Below are positions 1 to 12,915 of a stretch of DNA of 64,000 nucleotides, piece after piece (the first letter of the stretch is position 1; the number at the start of each line of letters is the position of its first letter). The position numbers and the translations under genes were made by a program. This DNA is from Setophaga petechia (lineage: Eukaryota > Chordata > Aves > Passeriformes > Parulidae). The notes under the pieces are model-generated. The model saw only the letters and a program-made list of their open reading frames with translations, did no database searches and was not told the origin of the DNA. The stretch spans positions 7,058,001-7,122,000 of the forward strand of contig JANCRA010000003.1 in assembly GCA_024362935.1 (NCBI GenBank), read 5' to 3'.

Positions 1-3000
1 CTTGTGAAGAAAATTAACTCTGCCCCAGCTGAAACCAGCAGAGATGTTTGACAGATGAATGCATGACCAGATGATGGATGAGTAGCCTCTTCTAGAAGAA
101 GTTAGGAAGGGTGTGTGGGTGCAGGTGGGATCTTGAGGGTCATGTGTAAATACATGTGAGCTCATTCAAGTCTGTGGGCATGCAGCATTTTATACCAGTG
201 GATAATGTGCTGGCTTAACTCAGACTTTACTTCTGAGGCATCTTTCCTGGTACCACCTTTGTGCACTTACCCCTGATTATGGATATAATGCTTCTGTCTT
301 CAAAGACATATGCTTATAAAAGGTTACTTTTTGTAATCAGATATCCAGTTCTTTTGATTGGTTGAACCTAATGTGTCTTAAGAAAGCCTTTACTTTCCCT
401 GCTCGTTTGTTTTGGTTTTTTTTCCCCTGATGCACTGAGACAAGAAGTTCTGGTACAAGGGGTTTTGATAGTTTAGTTTATCTGCTCTGACGGTACATCT
501 CTGTGTGGGTCTCTGTGCTCTGAGGGATGTTTACTAGCAGACAGTTGCTAAAACTTCTTTTTATTTTATAGATAAAAAACTGTGAATCTCAGTGCCACTG
601 CTGCTCCCGCAGAGATTTGCAGTAAACAGCTGAGTCATACAGATGAAGCCTGAAATTTCTTCTCTCACAGCTGTGATGTGGTCCCTCTGAGTTCCTTTGC
701 AGAGAGTCCTGAGCTGGTGAGTTCTGCACCCTGAAAACCATTTGGGTGGGCAGGAGGGTGAACAGCTTGTCCCCTGCACCTCGTCCAGCTCTGTGCTAGC
801 TCTGGTGCTCAGGGGGCATATGCTGGGATGTGTGCAGGCAGATTGCTCACAGCTCACTCACATCCTGGAGCAGCAGGGAATCAGGAAAAGTAGTGGTGGG
901 CTGCCAAGTCTCAGCCTGCTGGCCAGGTTGCTTGAGAGTCAGCACAGACCTGCTATAGAGTAAGCCACTCTGGACTTCTTTTACCCTAGCAGAGGTCTTA
1001 AAGGCAGCTCTGTAACTGACTTTGGGTTGTGGCAGATTCACCTGATTTTTGCCTATTTACCTATTGTGCCACAGACCTGCAAACAATGTTGTTTCCCATT
1101 TACTGATTCTAACATATCTGAGTATACCTCCTGAAAGATCTTTGGGACACATTATGAGTGTTGGGGAGGTCTGTCAGCCCACATCTGTGGATTCTGCACA
1201 GAGCTGTTGCACAAAAGGCTGTGCAATATATTCTTCCAAAGACCTGCTAATGAGAACACACACATGAATCAAAGGAGAGTCAGCAGTCATGGGTTTCCCA
1301 CAGTGGTCTCTTTCATAACTGATAACTGATGACTGCTTCTCAACAAGTATATAAAAACATCAGATAAAACAAATAGTCTTAAGCCTGTACTCAGGACCAG
1401 CTTAGCTTCAGCCATTTGCTCTGACCACTTTTGAAAGCTCATGCATTGCTTGCATGGGAGAGCTGTGCCAGAGCTGAGAAAAGCTGTATATGTCTTAACT
1501 TGAGTTCTGTGCCTTTTATCTTGCCCATTTCCCACTGGCACTGACTGCATTTAAACCTTTTTAGAGGGCCTGTCATTGTGCTGTCCATGCTGCTAAGGCA
1601 TGGACAGACAGTATTCTGTTCTTAAATCCTGCTTTGAAAATCTCTTCATAATATGTCCCTAGAAGAAATTTCTGGTTTGTTTATTTTGATTTGTCCTTTG
1701 GCTGTGGCTGGATGCCCAGTCATGGGCCAGAATCAAACTGGCTGAATACCAACCCAGGGTAATTTGCAGCTCCTTGTAAGCAACTTACTTCAGTTCATTT
1801 TGGCCGTGCCTCTGCAGCATTTCCCAGAGCCAGTCATCTGTGCTTCAGCTGATCAGGGTGCAAGCTGAACTCTGACTTGCCTGGCTGAGCCTGCCAAGAA
1901 AAGCATTAGCTAAGCAGAAACAGTGTGTGGCTAGGGGCAAAGGTGAGCATGCATTAAGTATCCACATCTTGATACTAAAAGGATGCAGCTACAATCTAAA
2001 CAGGGTAAAGGGCGCTCGGCAGACAGACAGCCGCCCGGGGTGACCCAGGAGTGCTGGCCACGCTGCTTGCTGAGAAAGGCCTCTTTGTCTCCCTGCATTA
2101 AGCCTGCCCATTCTGAGTGAGATGCAAAACAAATGCAAGAAACCAAACTACACGGCCTTGATGACATTCTTCTGTTTCTTGGCATTGGTTTGTTGTGCTT
2201 AGAAAGGCCTTGAATGTGTGTATCTCATCCCTGGGCAAAACAGATATTTGTGCAGCTGGATTGAAGTTCCCCTCCCCCTTATATACAGTCTGGGGGATGA
2301 AGAGGGTGTCTGAATGCTGGGCCACCAGATGAGAAACAGGATTCATCTGCGTTTAGGAAGGAGTGAGGAGCAAAGGTGGGGAGGAGACCTTTAACCATCA
2401 CCTACCCCTTTGTCACCAGGTGTTGTCTGCCAGTATTTGTATTGCTTCCCTCTTCCCATTTAGATTGCAGTTTGACCAGTGTGACCTGGATTTTCAGACC
2501 TTATTTTAAACACAGCTAACACAAGTCTTGCTTTGGTTGAAGCTCTGCTGTGTCCATGAGTATCTCTCAAAGAGACAGGAGAGTGTTTCTTATCAGTTTT
2601 AGAGAGATAGTCTTACCAAAGTTCTTGTACTTCACCTGGATATGTGCAGTTCCTTTTTGTTGTGACAAGGCTTTACCACTTTGATAAAGTACTCCTGCCA
2701 TAGGCTATAGATAACAAGATAAAATAGACTTCACTTCAAGTTACAACTGGTTTTCTTTTCAGACTGTCTTTTGTATCTATTTCTGCTCTGACAAAATGGT
2801 CAGACAGTGGACCTTGAAGTTGTAAGACTGAATGTGAAAGATACCAGTTCTGTGCTTCCCTGAGCTTTGACAGCATTCAAAAGTTTGGATGTCCATCTTG
2901 ACTTCCATAACTACCAAATGCCTGTTTGGCAAAATTTTATTCTTGAATAGCACGTGCCATTTCTGTATGCAGCTTGGCACTGTTTGGTGGGGCTGTTTTG

Positions 3001-6000
3001 CAGGAACAAATAGCTTCCTGCTCCTGTAGTGGGTTCAGATCCAGCCAAGAGACATGTTGGGTGAGATAGCAAAGTCCTATAGCAGTCCTGGCTGCTGTTA
3101 GTGAAAGGCAATTCTAGCAAAGTAAATGTTTGTTTCTTTTAGCTGCACCTTACTTTAGTGTCTGGTAGTGACAACCTCGGAGCCCGTTGGCATGACAGTA
3201 GCCTTGGTCACTTTTGGAAATTTGGGACTGTGCAGGCTCAAAACCTCTGCCTTTTTATGAGAAGGCTGAGATAAGCCCCACATCTGAATTTCCCGTGTCT
3301 TACACAGGAAAACTCCCATTTCCCATTAACTAAGGAGCTTTATAAGTTAAACAGCAAGCAGACTCTCTTCTTTCTCTGTACCTCTCATGTTCGCTCCCAT
3401 TTCAGCTCCCTAAGGCAAAAACTAAATGTCATTTGCAGTTCACTGCTGTGTATTACGTTTATTGCTCCTGTCTTGCTCTCTTTCAGAGCATGAACCCAAC
3501 CAACCAACTTCTTATCAGTTTGACAGGCTGTGACTGTTGTCCTGGTGACCAGAGTAGTTGCACTATCATCATGTACAGAAGGCAGAGAAAGAGATGCCTC
3601 AATGTGTGGGAGTAGCTGTGCCTGCACATGACATGCCAGGAAGTCACTGGGATACATGAAGATAAGATCCAAGTCTTGGGCTGTGTATGTGAAAGATGAA
3701 GCAAAAACAAAACAGAGAAGCTTGAGAAGTTAATAGCTGTGAGAGAAGAAATGGGGCTGTGTGTAGGAGTAGCAAATGCTCTGCTCTTCTCAGCATCTGA
3801 TCTATGTGCCCGTAACTCAGTTGTATTTCAGAGATACTTGCCCGCTAGCCTGCTGTCTTTTTCTACCCACTCCATTTCCCCCATTTCTTACTTAGGTTTG
3901 TGGACATGAGAAAGAATAGTGTTAGTAACACTTATGAGTCACGTTTTCCATCCAGACACACCATGCTTAACCCATTCATACACATGTCCTTGTACAGCAC
4001 TGACTCCAGTTCACTAATTACTCACATGAATCAATCAGACTGATTTTTGCAGTGCCCCATCACAGATTATCTCCTAGGTGCTGACAGAAAGCCCTGCTTT
4101 GAGCAGCATATGATCCAAATGGATGCCAAGGAAAAACAGATGGAAAGAGATGGGTAAGGGAGCACAAAGAAATAGTGAGACATCATTACTCAGCACATAG
4201 GCAACGGTGTCAGCACACCAGCTGCCTAATGCTTGGGACAGCTTTTGCAGGCTACGTGGTGTGTTCTTGTTTTAATGTTGGCTGGTTCATGTAAACGTCA
4301 TCAGCTTTCAGCCATTGAAGAAAATGTGGGATGGGGTAGCCTAGATAAAACCTAGATGAAACAGATCCTGGCTTGTACAGGCTATATGGTATTTAGAGGA
4401 TAAGATTTTATTCAAGTCTTATCTTTCACCTACAGGTGAAAGGATTGTAGGAAACTTGGCAGTTTCTGTCCTGAGTGGGGACAGCTTTAAGCTACTGGGG
4501 TGAAAGTGGGGCTTGAGTTCCATGTGTGGTGCTGTAGCTGTGTTGCTATGGGGAAGGAGTGTCTGGTTAATCCTCAACCCAGCTAATCCTCCATAACTAA
4601 TTGAGAATTGAAAACATTTAGTTTACTGTAAAATCTGGGCTTTCTGGACACCCATTACCAAGTATAACCCCAGAGTCATCAACTGAGTTCTGCGCTAGAA
4701 GCAAAATCATCTAGAATGGAAGGAAGACATGTGTGATCTTCTGCCTGTCTTGTTTTGCTTGTATATCTATGCCCCCAGCATTGCCCTTGCCTGGGTTTGC
4801 TTATCTGTGACATCCAGAGGCCTTGCAGCAGATAGGATGCTCTGCTAGACCTGCCAAATCTCTGCTCACATCTGTGTATTCCAAACAGCCTGCTTGAGGT
4901 GCATTTCACTGGCACACATTGCAGGCAGGAGCTGATGCAGCAGATCTGTCTCCTCCAAGGCAATGCCTCAGGGCAGGCTGTGTTTCAGGGTGGTCAGCAG
5001 GGAGAAGGAATAGGCCTGTGAACAACATGGCTCAGACCCTGTGCCAGGACTCCTGGTGGGATGTGCCACATCTTCTGGCTGAAGGATCAGAGTTCTGATG
5101 ACTAACGAGGAGAGGTTTAAATATACTGTGGGATGGAGCTTCTGTCATGTAAAATTCATGGTGCTGGCAGGCCATTCTTAATAAATAATTAGCCTCTCTG
5201 AGGAAGACATGACTTCATTTCATGCTTGTAAAAAAGGGAAAGGAAAAAGAGATATTTAAAGAATGAGTCTGATGTGATTTTGAACTTGGTCTCCCAGCAG
5301 CTTTGTACTGGAATGATACATGAACATTCCCATGAGGAAAAGTAGAGTGAGGGGAACATTATTTTGGTGACAGGAGGAGACAACTGGTGTTTTCTGTTTA
5401 GCAGGAATAGAGGAGTTGCATTTCTCACCTCTGCAACAGCTTCAGCTTCTGGGGTGGCTCTGTGATCTTCAGAGACATCATGCACAGTGCTGGTGGGACA
5501 CAGAGCAGGTCTGCACCAGCTCTCCTGTTACAGCACAGCTGATAACCCAGCTCCCATTGCACCTTTCCTTCTGCTTTTTGTTGGCCTGTGACTATTGTCC
5601 TGCACTCATTGGTACTTCTTCTGTTACCAAGATCAGACTGTTTTCCTTTGGGCTACTCATAACTTTCATGGGTGTTTTGAATACTGAAATTTCTAAGATA
5701 CTCATTAAAATCTTGTGTACCTTGAGCTAGTAAAACATGATTATGTAGCCCTTCCTTTGTAACATGAATCCTTCCTCTTAAGGGAAGCCAGCTAAATGAA
5801 GAAGAAGCTATTGTTTGTTTTTGTTACAAAGGGCTCTTGAGCTAAATGGGACTCTGGCACCAACCACCAACTGCGTAATTTCAGGAGTGTGACTGAAATG
5901 GCTGGAAATCTGGTTTTGCTGCTAATGAGTGCAGTGAATAATTGCTGCATTCAGTTCTTTTTCAAGGCATGATAATAAGATAGAGAATGCATGTGTCAGT

Positions 6001-8484
6001 GACTGATTAAGTATATGTGGATTAACTGATTCCCCCCAAAACATGGTTACAGAAAATTCAGTGCAACATCACATATGAGCTACTGCAGGTTATAGGCAGC
6101 TGAAGTCATCTGCATGTGAGTACTATATGAGGGATGGAAAAAACATTTGGAAAATTTGGGGTGTAAGAAGCTGTCTTCGTAATGTTTGCCCTAAACCATT
6201 GATTTCCCTGGGAGAAACGTGGCATATCAATGTTAGATGATGGAGTAGTGAAGCATGGCTAAACCTCCCGCCAGCTTGTATCAACCAGGCCATTCCAGCT
6301 TTCAGAATATGCCCCATGTTCTTAAAACACCCCTGAGCATCCCTGAGTATCATTATTCCTCTCTATGTCTTACACTCAGAGTTGAGTTCCCATGCTATGC
6401 CATGTGTAACAGGCCTGTCCTTTCCCTGTTCATTTGTGCTGCTTCTCTTTGCAGGAGAACCTGCTGGTGTCTGCCCTGCCTGCAAGATGCAGTTTGTGGA
6501 ACTCCATCTGCAGGCTGTACCTGGTGCACTGTGGCAGCATGGTCTTGCTGGAGAAAGAAATGTTATTTAGGGTTTGGAAGGTGAGTTGGGTCTGTTCCAG
6601 TTGTCTTTGCCTGTGTTGCTTCTTTTGAAGTTCTTGTTTCCTTTTGCAGGTACCTGGATGGTACCAGCTGTTACCTGAGGGAGGCAGGATGATTGGGCAG
6701 GGAGCTTCAGGCTTTAGATCAATTTCCAAGGACAGACAAAAGTGACTTCAATGAATTTTAGTGTCTGCAATGTGTTGGTGGATTGCCAAATAGGCACTTG
6801 AAACACCCTTATTCTGGGGTAGCAGCTCTTGGGCAAGAGACAGAGACAGAAAAGGTGTCAGCAAACACCAGACTCTCCCAGCCAGCTCAGCCTCTTCCCT
6901 TTTTCTGCAGCAGGAGAAGATCATCCCCGTGCTTTCATCCTTTCAGCAGCACATTCTGATGTTCCTTGTGCAGCTTTGAAACCAAGAAGCAGAGGTGTTT
7001 CCCAACTGTGCAGAAGTTCTGGGCTGGTGGTGGTGTTCTGGGGAGGTTGGCAAAGAGGATTCTATGTGGAACTTCCCTCCTGCTGAGGTGACTCACCCTA
7101 GCAAGCAACAATCTGCAGCCCATCATGGCCATGAGCCATCAGCCATACAGCTGACCCCGTGCCCTCACAGATTATATATGTCTGGTTTTTTCATAAGAGT
7201 GGAAAGTCAGAAGACCCTTGGGCCTGGAGATGGGTTCCTGACATTCTTTGTTGTGGGTAATTTCTGGAAATTCAGGCTGTGGTTCATCAGTTCTGACATA
7301 TGCATATCAGTGCCTGAGCTACTCATTCTGAATTCCTTCTGCTGCTGAGGAAGAGAATGAGGGAGTGCTGGTGTGCTGCTTGACTGGCCCATTTTAGATA
7401 TCTGCATTCATTTGAGAGGAAGGACACTGCCTACTCCTGTGTGTTTTTCTGCTTATAGAAGTAATTTGGAATATCCACAGAGATACACACTTCACACTGG
7501 CCATGAATTTAGTGGAAGGACTCACCTCCTCACAACTTGAACAGTCTGATGACTTAAGTATTGGGCAAAACCTCTGGATTCCCCAGACAAGCCAAGTGAA
7601 AACCAGGCAAGTAGAGATCTGGACACAGAGGGTCCTGGCTGTAGGGGCCCTCTTCCCTGGCTTGCTTGTCTGATGGATATCTGTCAGGGTTGTGACCACT
7701 GACCTGCCAAATGAAAAGCTGGTGCAGGATTTTGTTTTTCCCAAGTAGGTAAGAAGAGTTCTCAGAAAATAAACTTGAATCTCTGGACAGGTTTTCTGTT
7801 CACTGAACTGGGCTCTCCTGCTGACTTTTGTCTGATTGCTGAGAACCTGGGTATACCCTTTCAGGAGTTGTGAAGACATGGATTTCCTATTATCCATCCA
7901 ATTCTGCCTGATTCCCCATCTCCCATAACCCTCGGCATCTTTTCTGCTCCATATCCTCATCCCTTGTTACCTGTGTCACTATCTTGCTTTTTCATATTCT
8001 CTCTGTGCTCTTGTCTGGTTTCATTTGCTCATTTGTGCTTGTGCTTTGTTTCACTGATGGCCAAGGCCGCAGCCTGCAAGGTCTCTCAGAAGTCTGAATT
8101 TGCCTTTTAAAAAGAGGCCCAAGATCTCAGCAACCTACCCAAAGAACTAAAAAAACAAACCACCCCAAACAAGACAGACAGGAAAATATACAGTGGATCT
8201 TTCAGTGTGCTCATAAATAAAAGTCAGACAATCACATGCTTTTCTAAAAATAACACCCTTAGCAAGTGTTTTGGTAGGAATAATACTGACCTAGTTTGCA
8301 GATTGCCCACGTGCAAAAAAAAAAAAAAGTTGGTGAGGAAAACCCATTGCCTGACAGAGTATTTGCATTTGCTGAACCAGATCTGAATTGAGAGGCTGTC
8401 AAACAGCTCTTATTGTCTCTTCTTTGGGCAATACTCTTAGGCACATGGTGTGATTTTTGAGGATTTCCTGTGCAGGGTCAGAAG
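1..8484. other. Non-coding spacer, no gene seen
   Basis: I see no gene here. Open frames are short, overlap on both strands and lack family motifs. The longest (188 codons, minus strand, 7394-7960) has no recognisable domain and reads like unselected sequence. A perfect 10-bp hairpin at 1581-1607 is listed separately. AG/GT pairs occur around 6455-6580 but the enclosed frame resembles no family I know. Distant exons or enhancers cannot be excluded by eye. Confidence 0.6.
1581..1607. repeat. Perfect 10-bp inverted repeat
   Basis: CTGTCCATGC at 1581-1590 is followed, after a 7-base loop, by its exact reverse complement at 1598-1607. No function is known; the surrounding sequence is non-coding. 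Confidence 0.7.
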
Positions 8485-8547
8485 CTGGGCTCCTTGGAGG
8501 ATGACCCTTGTGGGTCCCTTCCAAAATTCCATGATTCTGTGATTCTT
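8485..8547 (+). mobile_element. CR1 LINE 3'-end fragment
   Basis: The stretch reads 'ctccttggaggatgaccc', then 'gggtcccttccaaaattcc' and 'atgattctgtgattct'. This matches the usual 3' end of avian CR1 elements, where '...ggtcccttccaac...' is followed by short tandem copies of an 'attctatg/attctgtg' octamer. Only the extreme tail is recognisable, as is typical of 5'-truncated CR1 copies. Boundaries are approximate. Confidence 0.65.
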
Positions 8548-9649
8548 GGTGGCCCTTCTGGAGGTTTCAGAGGAGAGGGGGCTCAGGAAATGCTCACTGG
8601 CAGCATGGTCCACAGCAGTCACTTGCCTTCTGTGTGGGCTGGATGTGTAAGCTGCACCTGTGTGGTACAGTCAGCAAGGGTACACATAAGCAGAAATTCT
8701 CTTCTGCAGCCTCAGTCTGGGATGTTCATGTCAGGAGAATGGGTAGGATATCTCTGTAATGTGTGGACCTGAATTTGTATATGTCAGTTTAGATTTCTGT
8801 CTTTGTGGCACAGACTGAAATATTTTGGTGTTGAAGGAAATGACCCTTGACTGCCCAGCTCCTGTCTGCTCCACAGACTCAGTCTGTACCCCTGTCCTTG
8901 TCTCTGTGGCCAGGACTGCAGCATAACCCTGGGGCAGGAACTGTACCTTGGGGCATATGAGAGAGTCATCCCTGTCTGCCAGGTCCTTCTTGTCCCTTCT
9001 AAGTGGATATTGTTCAAGTCCTGGCCTGGACCTGGAACTGCTCTCTGTGGGCAGCTCTGCAGCAGTGACAACAGTGACAGCTGCCATCAAGGGCTGATAT
9101 CAAGACAGCATCCCTCACAGTGATGGACACCCTTGGATTTCCTGGAAGTCACCCTAGGAGATCACTGGTCTTTTGAGTATTATTGGTTAATATGCAAGAA
9201 TACTGAGATGGGCATGTGCAGAGGCCTGATGGGATCTCAGGGATATGAGGCCAAAGTGGATCAGCAGCAAAGGCTGGATGAAAAGGTCCTTTCCCCAGGG
9301 CTGGCCCATCATTCTGCCCCACTGAGCCTACCATTACCTTCACATTATTGAGTGCCACAGGATGTGCCTCCCCTGTGCTGGAGAGCTGGCAGAAGGAGAG
9401 GTGCCCTGCATGGCTCACCAGCAGGACAGGGCATTGCCTTATTGAGGCCTCCCTGGGCTCCCAGGGGTGATGATGTGCTGAGTCTGCAGCTGGATCCCAG
9501 CACCCCCTGGCAGTAGCAGCCCTCTCTGGCCCATTTCCTCCTGCCTGGTGGGGTGTGAACCAGCAGCCCCTGATCCAGCACAGCCTCACTGCTGGCAGGA
9601 GCTGCTCCGAGCGGCCGGGAAGCTGCAGGTGCCTCGGGAGCAGCAAGCT
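8548..9649. other. Non-coding spacer
   Basis: No gene or known repeat recognised. A long minus-strand frame (9149-9850) is kept open largely by the minisatellite that follows and has no domain. Confidence 0.6.
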
Positions 9650-9825
9650 GGCCTTGCTGCTGTGTGCTCCTGGCCTTGCTGCTGTGTGCTCCTGGCCTTG
9701 CTGCTGTGTGCTCCTGGTCACCCTGCTGTGTGCTCCTGGCCTTGCTGCTGTGTGCTCCTGGTCACCCTGCTGTGTGCTCCTGGCCATGCTGCTGTGTGCT
9801 CCTGGCCACCCTGCTGTGTGCTCCT
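9650..9825. repeat. 22-bp minisatellite, 8 copies
   Basis: Eight head-to-tail 22-bp units start at 9650, 9672, 9694, 9716, 9738, 9760, 9782 and 9804. All end in 'tgctgtgtgctcct'. They differ at the 5' part of the unit (ggccttg, ggtcacc, ggccatg or ggccacc), and ggccttg and ggtcacc versions partly alternate. Because 22 is not a multiple of three, all three plus frames are read in turn across successive units, which explains several spurious Cys/Leu-rich frames here. Confidence 0.92.
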
Positions 9826-10947
9826 GTCCTCCACAGCCTTGGCACATCACAACCTCTCCACAAGCCTGGCTGCCTGGCCTGTCATCTGCTCTGTCAGAAG
9901 GGCTGTAGCCCTTTCCAGACTCTGAAATGAGAGCAGAAGTGTGTCAGGGAGTGTTCAATGGGGATATTAATAAAGTTTTTAAGGCAAACGGATGCCATCA
10001 TTGTCCCTTAAGATCATATCCTCTTCCTTATTTTTCCCATCTCTCATGATAAGTGATACATGAATTTCTGACTCTGAGCAGCCTTGATGCTGGGAAATGC
10101 TCTCATTCAAGCAGAGAATCTAGGTCAGCTGCTCATAAGAATAGATCAAGCCTTCATTGAATGCAGTGGACAGGCCTTCAGTTGGATGGGTTTTTCCCTG
10201 GCTTGTTTTGTTCACAGTGATCTCCAGAAGTTGACAGGCATTTTGTGGACAGCAGCTATAGCATCCTGCCAGCAGGCTCAATGCAAGCATTACTGAATCC
10301 ATGCATCACAGGGGAGAATTAATAATGTGAGGTATTAATTGTGATTTTTAATTTTTTTTAAACCTAAGATAGGGCCCTCAGTAATGAAGATCCGTATCTG
10401 TGGTCGAGAGGATCTGATTTGTAAGAACATATATTATAAACATATATTATAAAACAAATACTAGAAACATATTATAAAATGAAGTTTGAACTTTTTCTCT
10501 GATTTCACACCTATAAATAACTGCTCTTACATATGGCATCTAATTATTTAATTGTATTTGCAGATTAGACACTCATTTACATGCTGTCATCAATGACAGT
10601 AGCACTGGCAGTTATTTCCAGGAGCATATGGTAATGCCAAAGGTTTTAAATATTAGTCAGTACCTGCCATATACATCAATATCTCTCCCCATCTCTTCCC
10701 TTCAAAAATGTTAGAATAAATTAATAATCACAAGGTGCATCTGCTTCTTCTTGGAACTAGTTGCAGAAGATCTGTTGTATTATATGTTTTAGATAAAATT
10801 GCAGTCCATCTTGGAGTTCCTGATTTATCTGGCTGTGATGGCTTCTTGAGACTGGGAAGGAAGAGGAAATAGAATGTTAATATGTCTTTTCTCCATTGTA
10901 TTTACATATGCAGAAGGTGGGGGAAGGCAGTTGCAGACATGAAGGAT

Positions 10948-10993
10948 TGAGGTTCCACTAGTATCAAGGGTGAGGTTCCACTAGTATCAAGGG
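10948..10993. repeat. 23-bp tandem duplication
   Basis: Two identical 23-bp units starting 'tgaggttccactagtatc' lie end to end at 10948-10970 and 10971-10993. Perfect identity suggests a recent slippage or duplication event. Confidence 0.9.
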
Positions 10994-12783
10994 TGATCCA
11001 TAGACATTTTTATCCAGAAGATATTTAGCAGCTATTTGGCCTTGCTTTTGTGCAGACGAAATTGTTACCCGTGGTAAGGTTAATAGGAACCAGGGATAGG
11101 GAGTGCCCAGTTCATCTTCTTGTCCTCATCAACAGAATCAGTGCAGTCATTTTTTTCCTGATGTGAAACAGGTTTTGAGCATGACAGCTTATGTTTTTGT
11201 TGCCATGTTACATGTTTTGCCCACATGTGTAAGGTATGCTGAACTGTAAAGGGTGGGGTAGCAGCCAAGGAGACCTCAGTGAACATACACCCACTGTTGG
11301 GCTTGGAAACTCCACATTAAAACCTTTTGCAGCAAATGCCATTTTTGACCCATTTATTCAAACAGACAAGCTCCAAGGCAGCTGCCTGAAAATCCAGTGA
11401 TTCTGTGCTGTGTCAAGATCAGCTGTGCTAACTTGGTTTGCAGTTTGTGTGATTTTCAGAGGTTATTGACTCCAAGGCATTTGTTGTTGTGTAGTCATGG
11501 AGCATACAAACACCACGCTGCACCCACCACTCCTTCCTGCTCACTAAACAGATGTGTACAGTTAAGAGGCTGAATTTGAAACAAAAGGAATTTGTCAGTT
11601 ACTTATATCGTTTGTTGCAATGTGGCCTTAATGCTCTTTTTTCATTCATTTTCAAGAATGGCTTTTGGCTCTTGACCACCAGCAAATAATATGTGCAGGA
11701 GATCTAAGGTCCTAACAGTGCAGATAATGTGCTTGTCCATGATGGGGAAAAAATAGCCATTCCCTTTTTAATGTGCTCAATAATTAGGAACATCCTTCCA
11801 AGTCACCTAATTTTGGTTCCTCGAGGACAGCATCTTCCTCCTTTGCAGGGAGAATCTTTCTGTGAGCGATGAAGGCGGCAGAGTGGCTGTGAAGGAGGCG
11901 GCAGGGGAACAGTGCCAGAGTGCTGGCAGTTGGTGCTGTGCAGCTCTCAGGAGCTGGGGAGTGTCTCTGGATCTTTATATAGCACTGCCTCTACTCTGCT
12001 GAGACGTGGGAGGCATTGGAAAGATGAGATACATCCTGATACTGACAGCAGATGCATGCATTACAAATACTCTTCCCTTCCCTTTACCTTGCCTGTTCCT
12101 GATGCTTCCCTCCCCAGGTTTTGCCCACCTCTTGTTTTCTTGGTATTTTTTTCATTCCTGTAAGACAGGAACGGGTCTGAAAATGTTGAAGACCCTCAGG
12201 CAGCTTCCACATCATGAAACAGTGCTGAATTTTCTAGTGCCATTTCTCTTCTAAATGCTTTTCTGATTTTGGAAGAAAACTCAGCGATGTAGTGTAAATG
12301 TTTTATCACCATGTGTTTGGGAAGCCTGCTTTATTCAGCCTGAACTGATGCTAATAAAAATTTAATGCTTCTCTTTGTGCTCATGAAGAGTTCCTCCCCA
12401 GGGTATTTTTCTTCAGTAGTTTCAGGGGATGATTGTCTCTCTCCTAGGACCTTTTTGGGTGCCTCTTGCTGCAGCAAGTCCCTCACTGTGTCTAGCAAGC
12501 TCCTGTGCTAATATTGCAAAAGTCTTTCCAAATAGACATTTAAACAGTGTGATTTGGCATCTTGGATATCCTGAGCTTTACCAGGGCTAGTGGCTAAACC
12601 AGACTGCTGCTAAATGTGGGGTGGGAATGGAGATCTTGCTCAGGTTGTGCAGAAGTGACAGCAGGAGACACTTTGTGCTGGGCATTTCTGAAGATTTAGT
12701 GTCTATAAAAAAGCTGATGTCTTTTCTTCTACCTCCTCTCCTAAATAACCTGCTCAGCCATGAGGATGAGGGCCCTGAGTAGT

Positions 12784-12915
12784 GTTGTTAATATATCCAC
12801 CTCCATACTAATAAATGTATTAATATATTGATATATGAGTACATTACATATTTATATGTCAATGTGTTAATATTAGAATATATATTTATTTAAATATATT
12901 AATATATCAATATAC
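12784..12915. repeat. AT-rich low-complexity tract
   Basis: Dense 'attaatatat/atatttat' words without a fixed period. It is low-complexity sequence, not a pure microsatellite. Confidence 0.7.

Noticed and set aside
6434..6628. Possible exon after a 'tttgcag' acceptor near 6454
   Set aside because: The enclosed frame shows no similarity to a known family and ends quickly; an isolated acceptor is weak evidence.
7394..7960. 188-codon minus-strand frame
   Set aside because: No recognisable motif and composition unlike a folded protein; long chance frames are expected in 64 kb.
9149..9850. 233-codon minus-strand frame with a repeated His-Thr-Ala motif
   Set aside because: It is held open by the 22-bp minisatellite; the rest has no domain or splice support.
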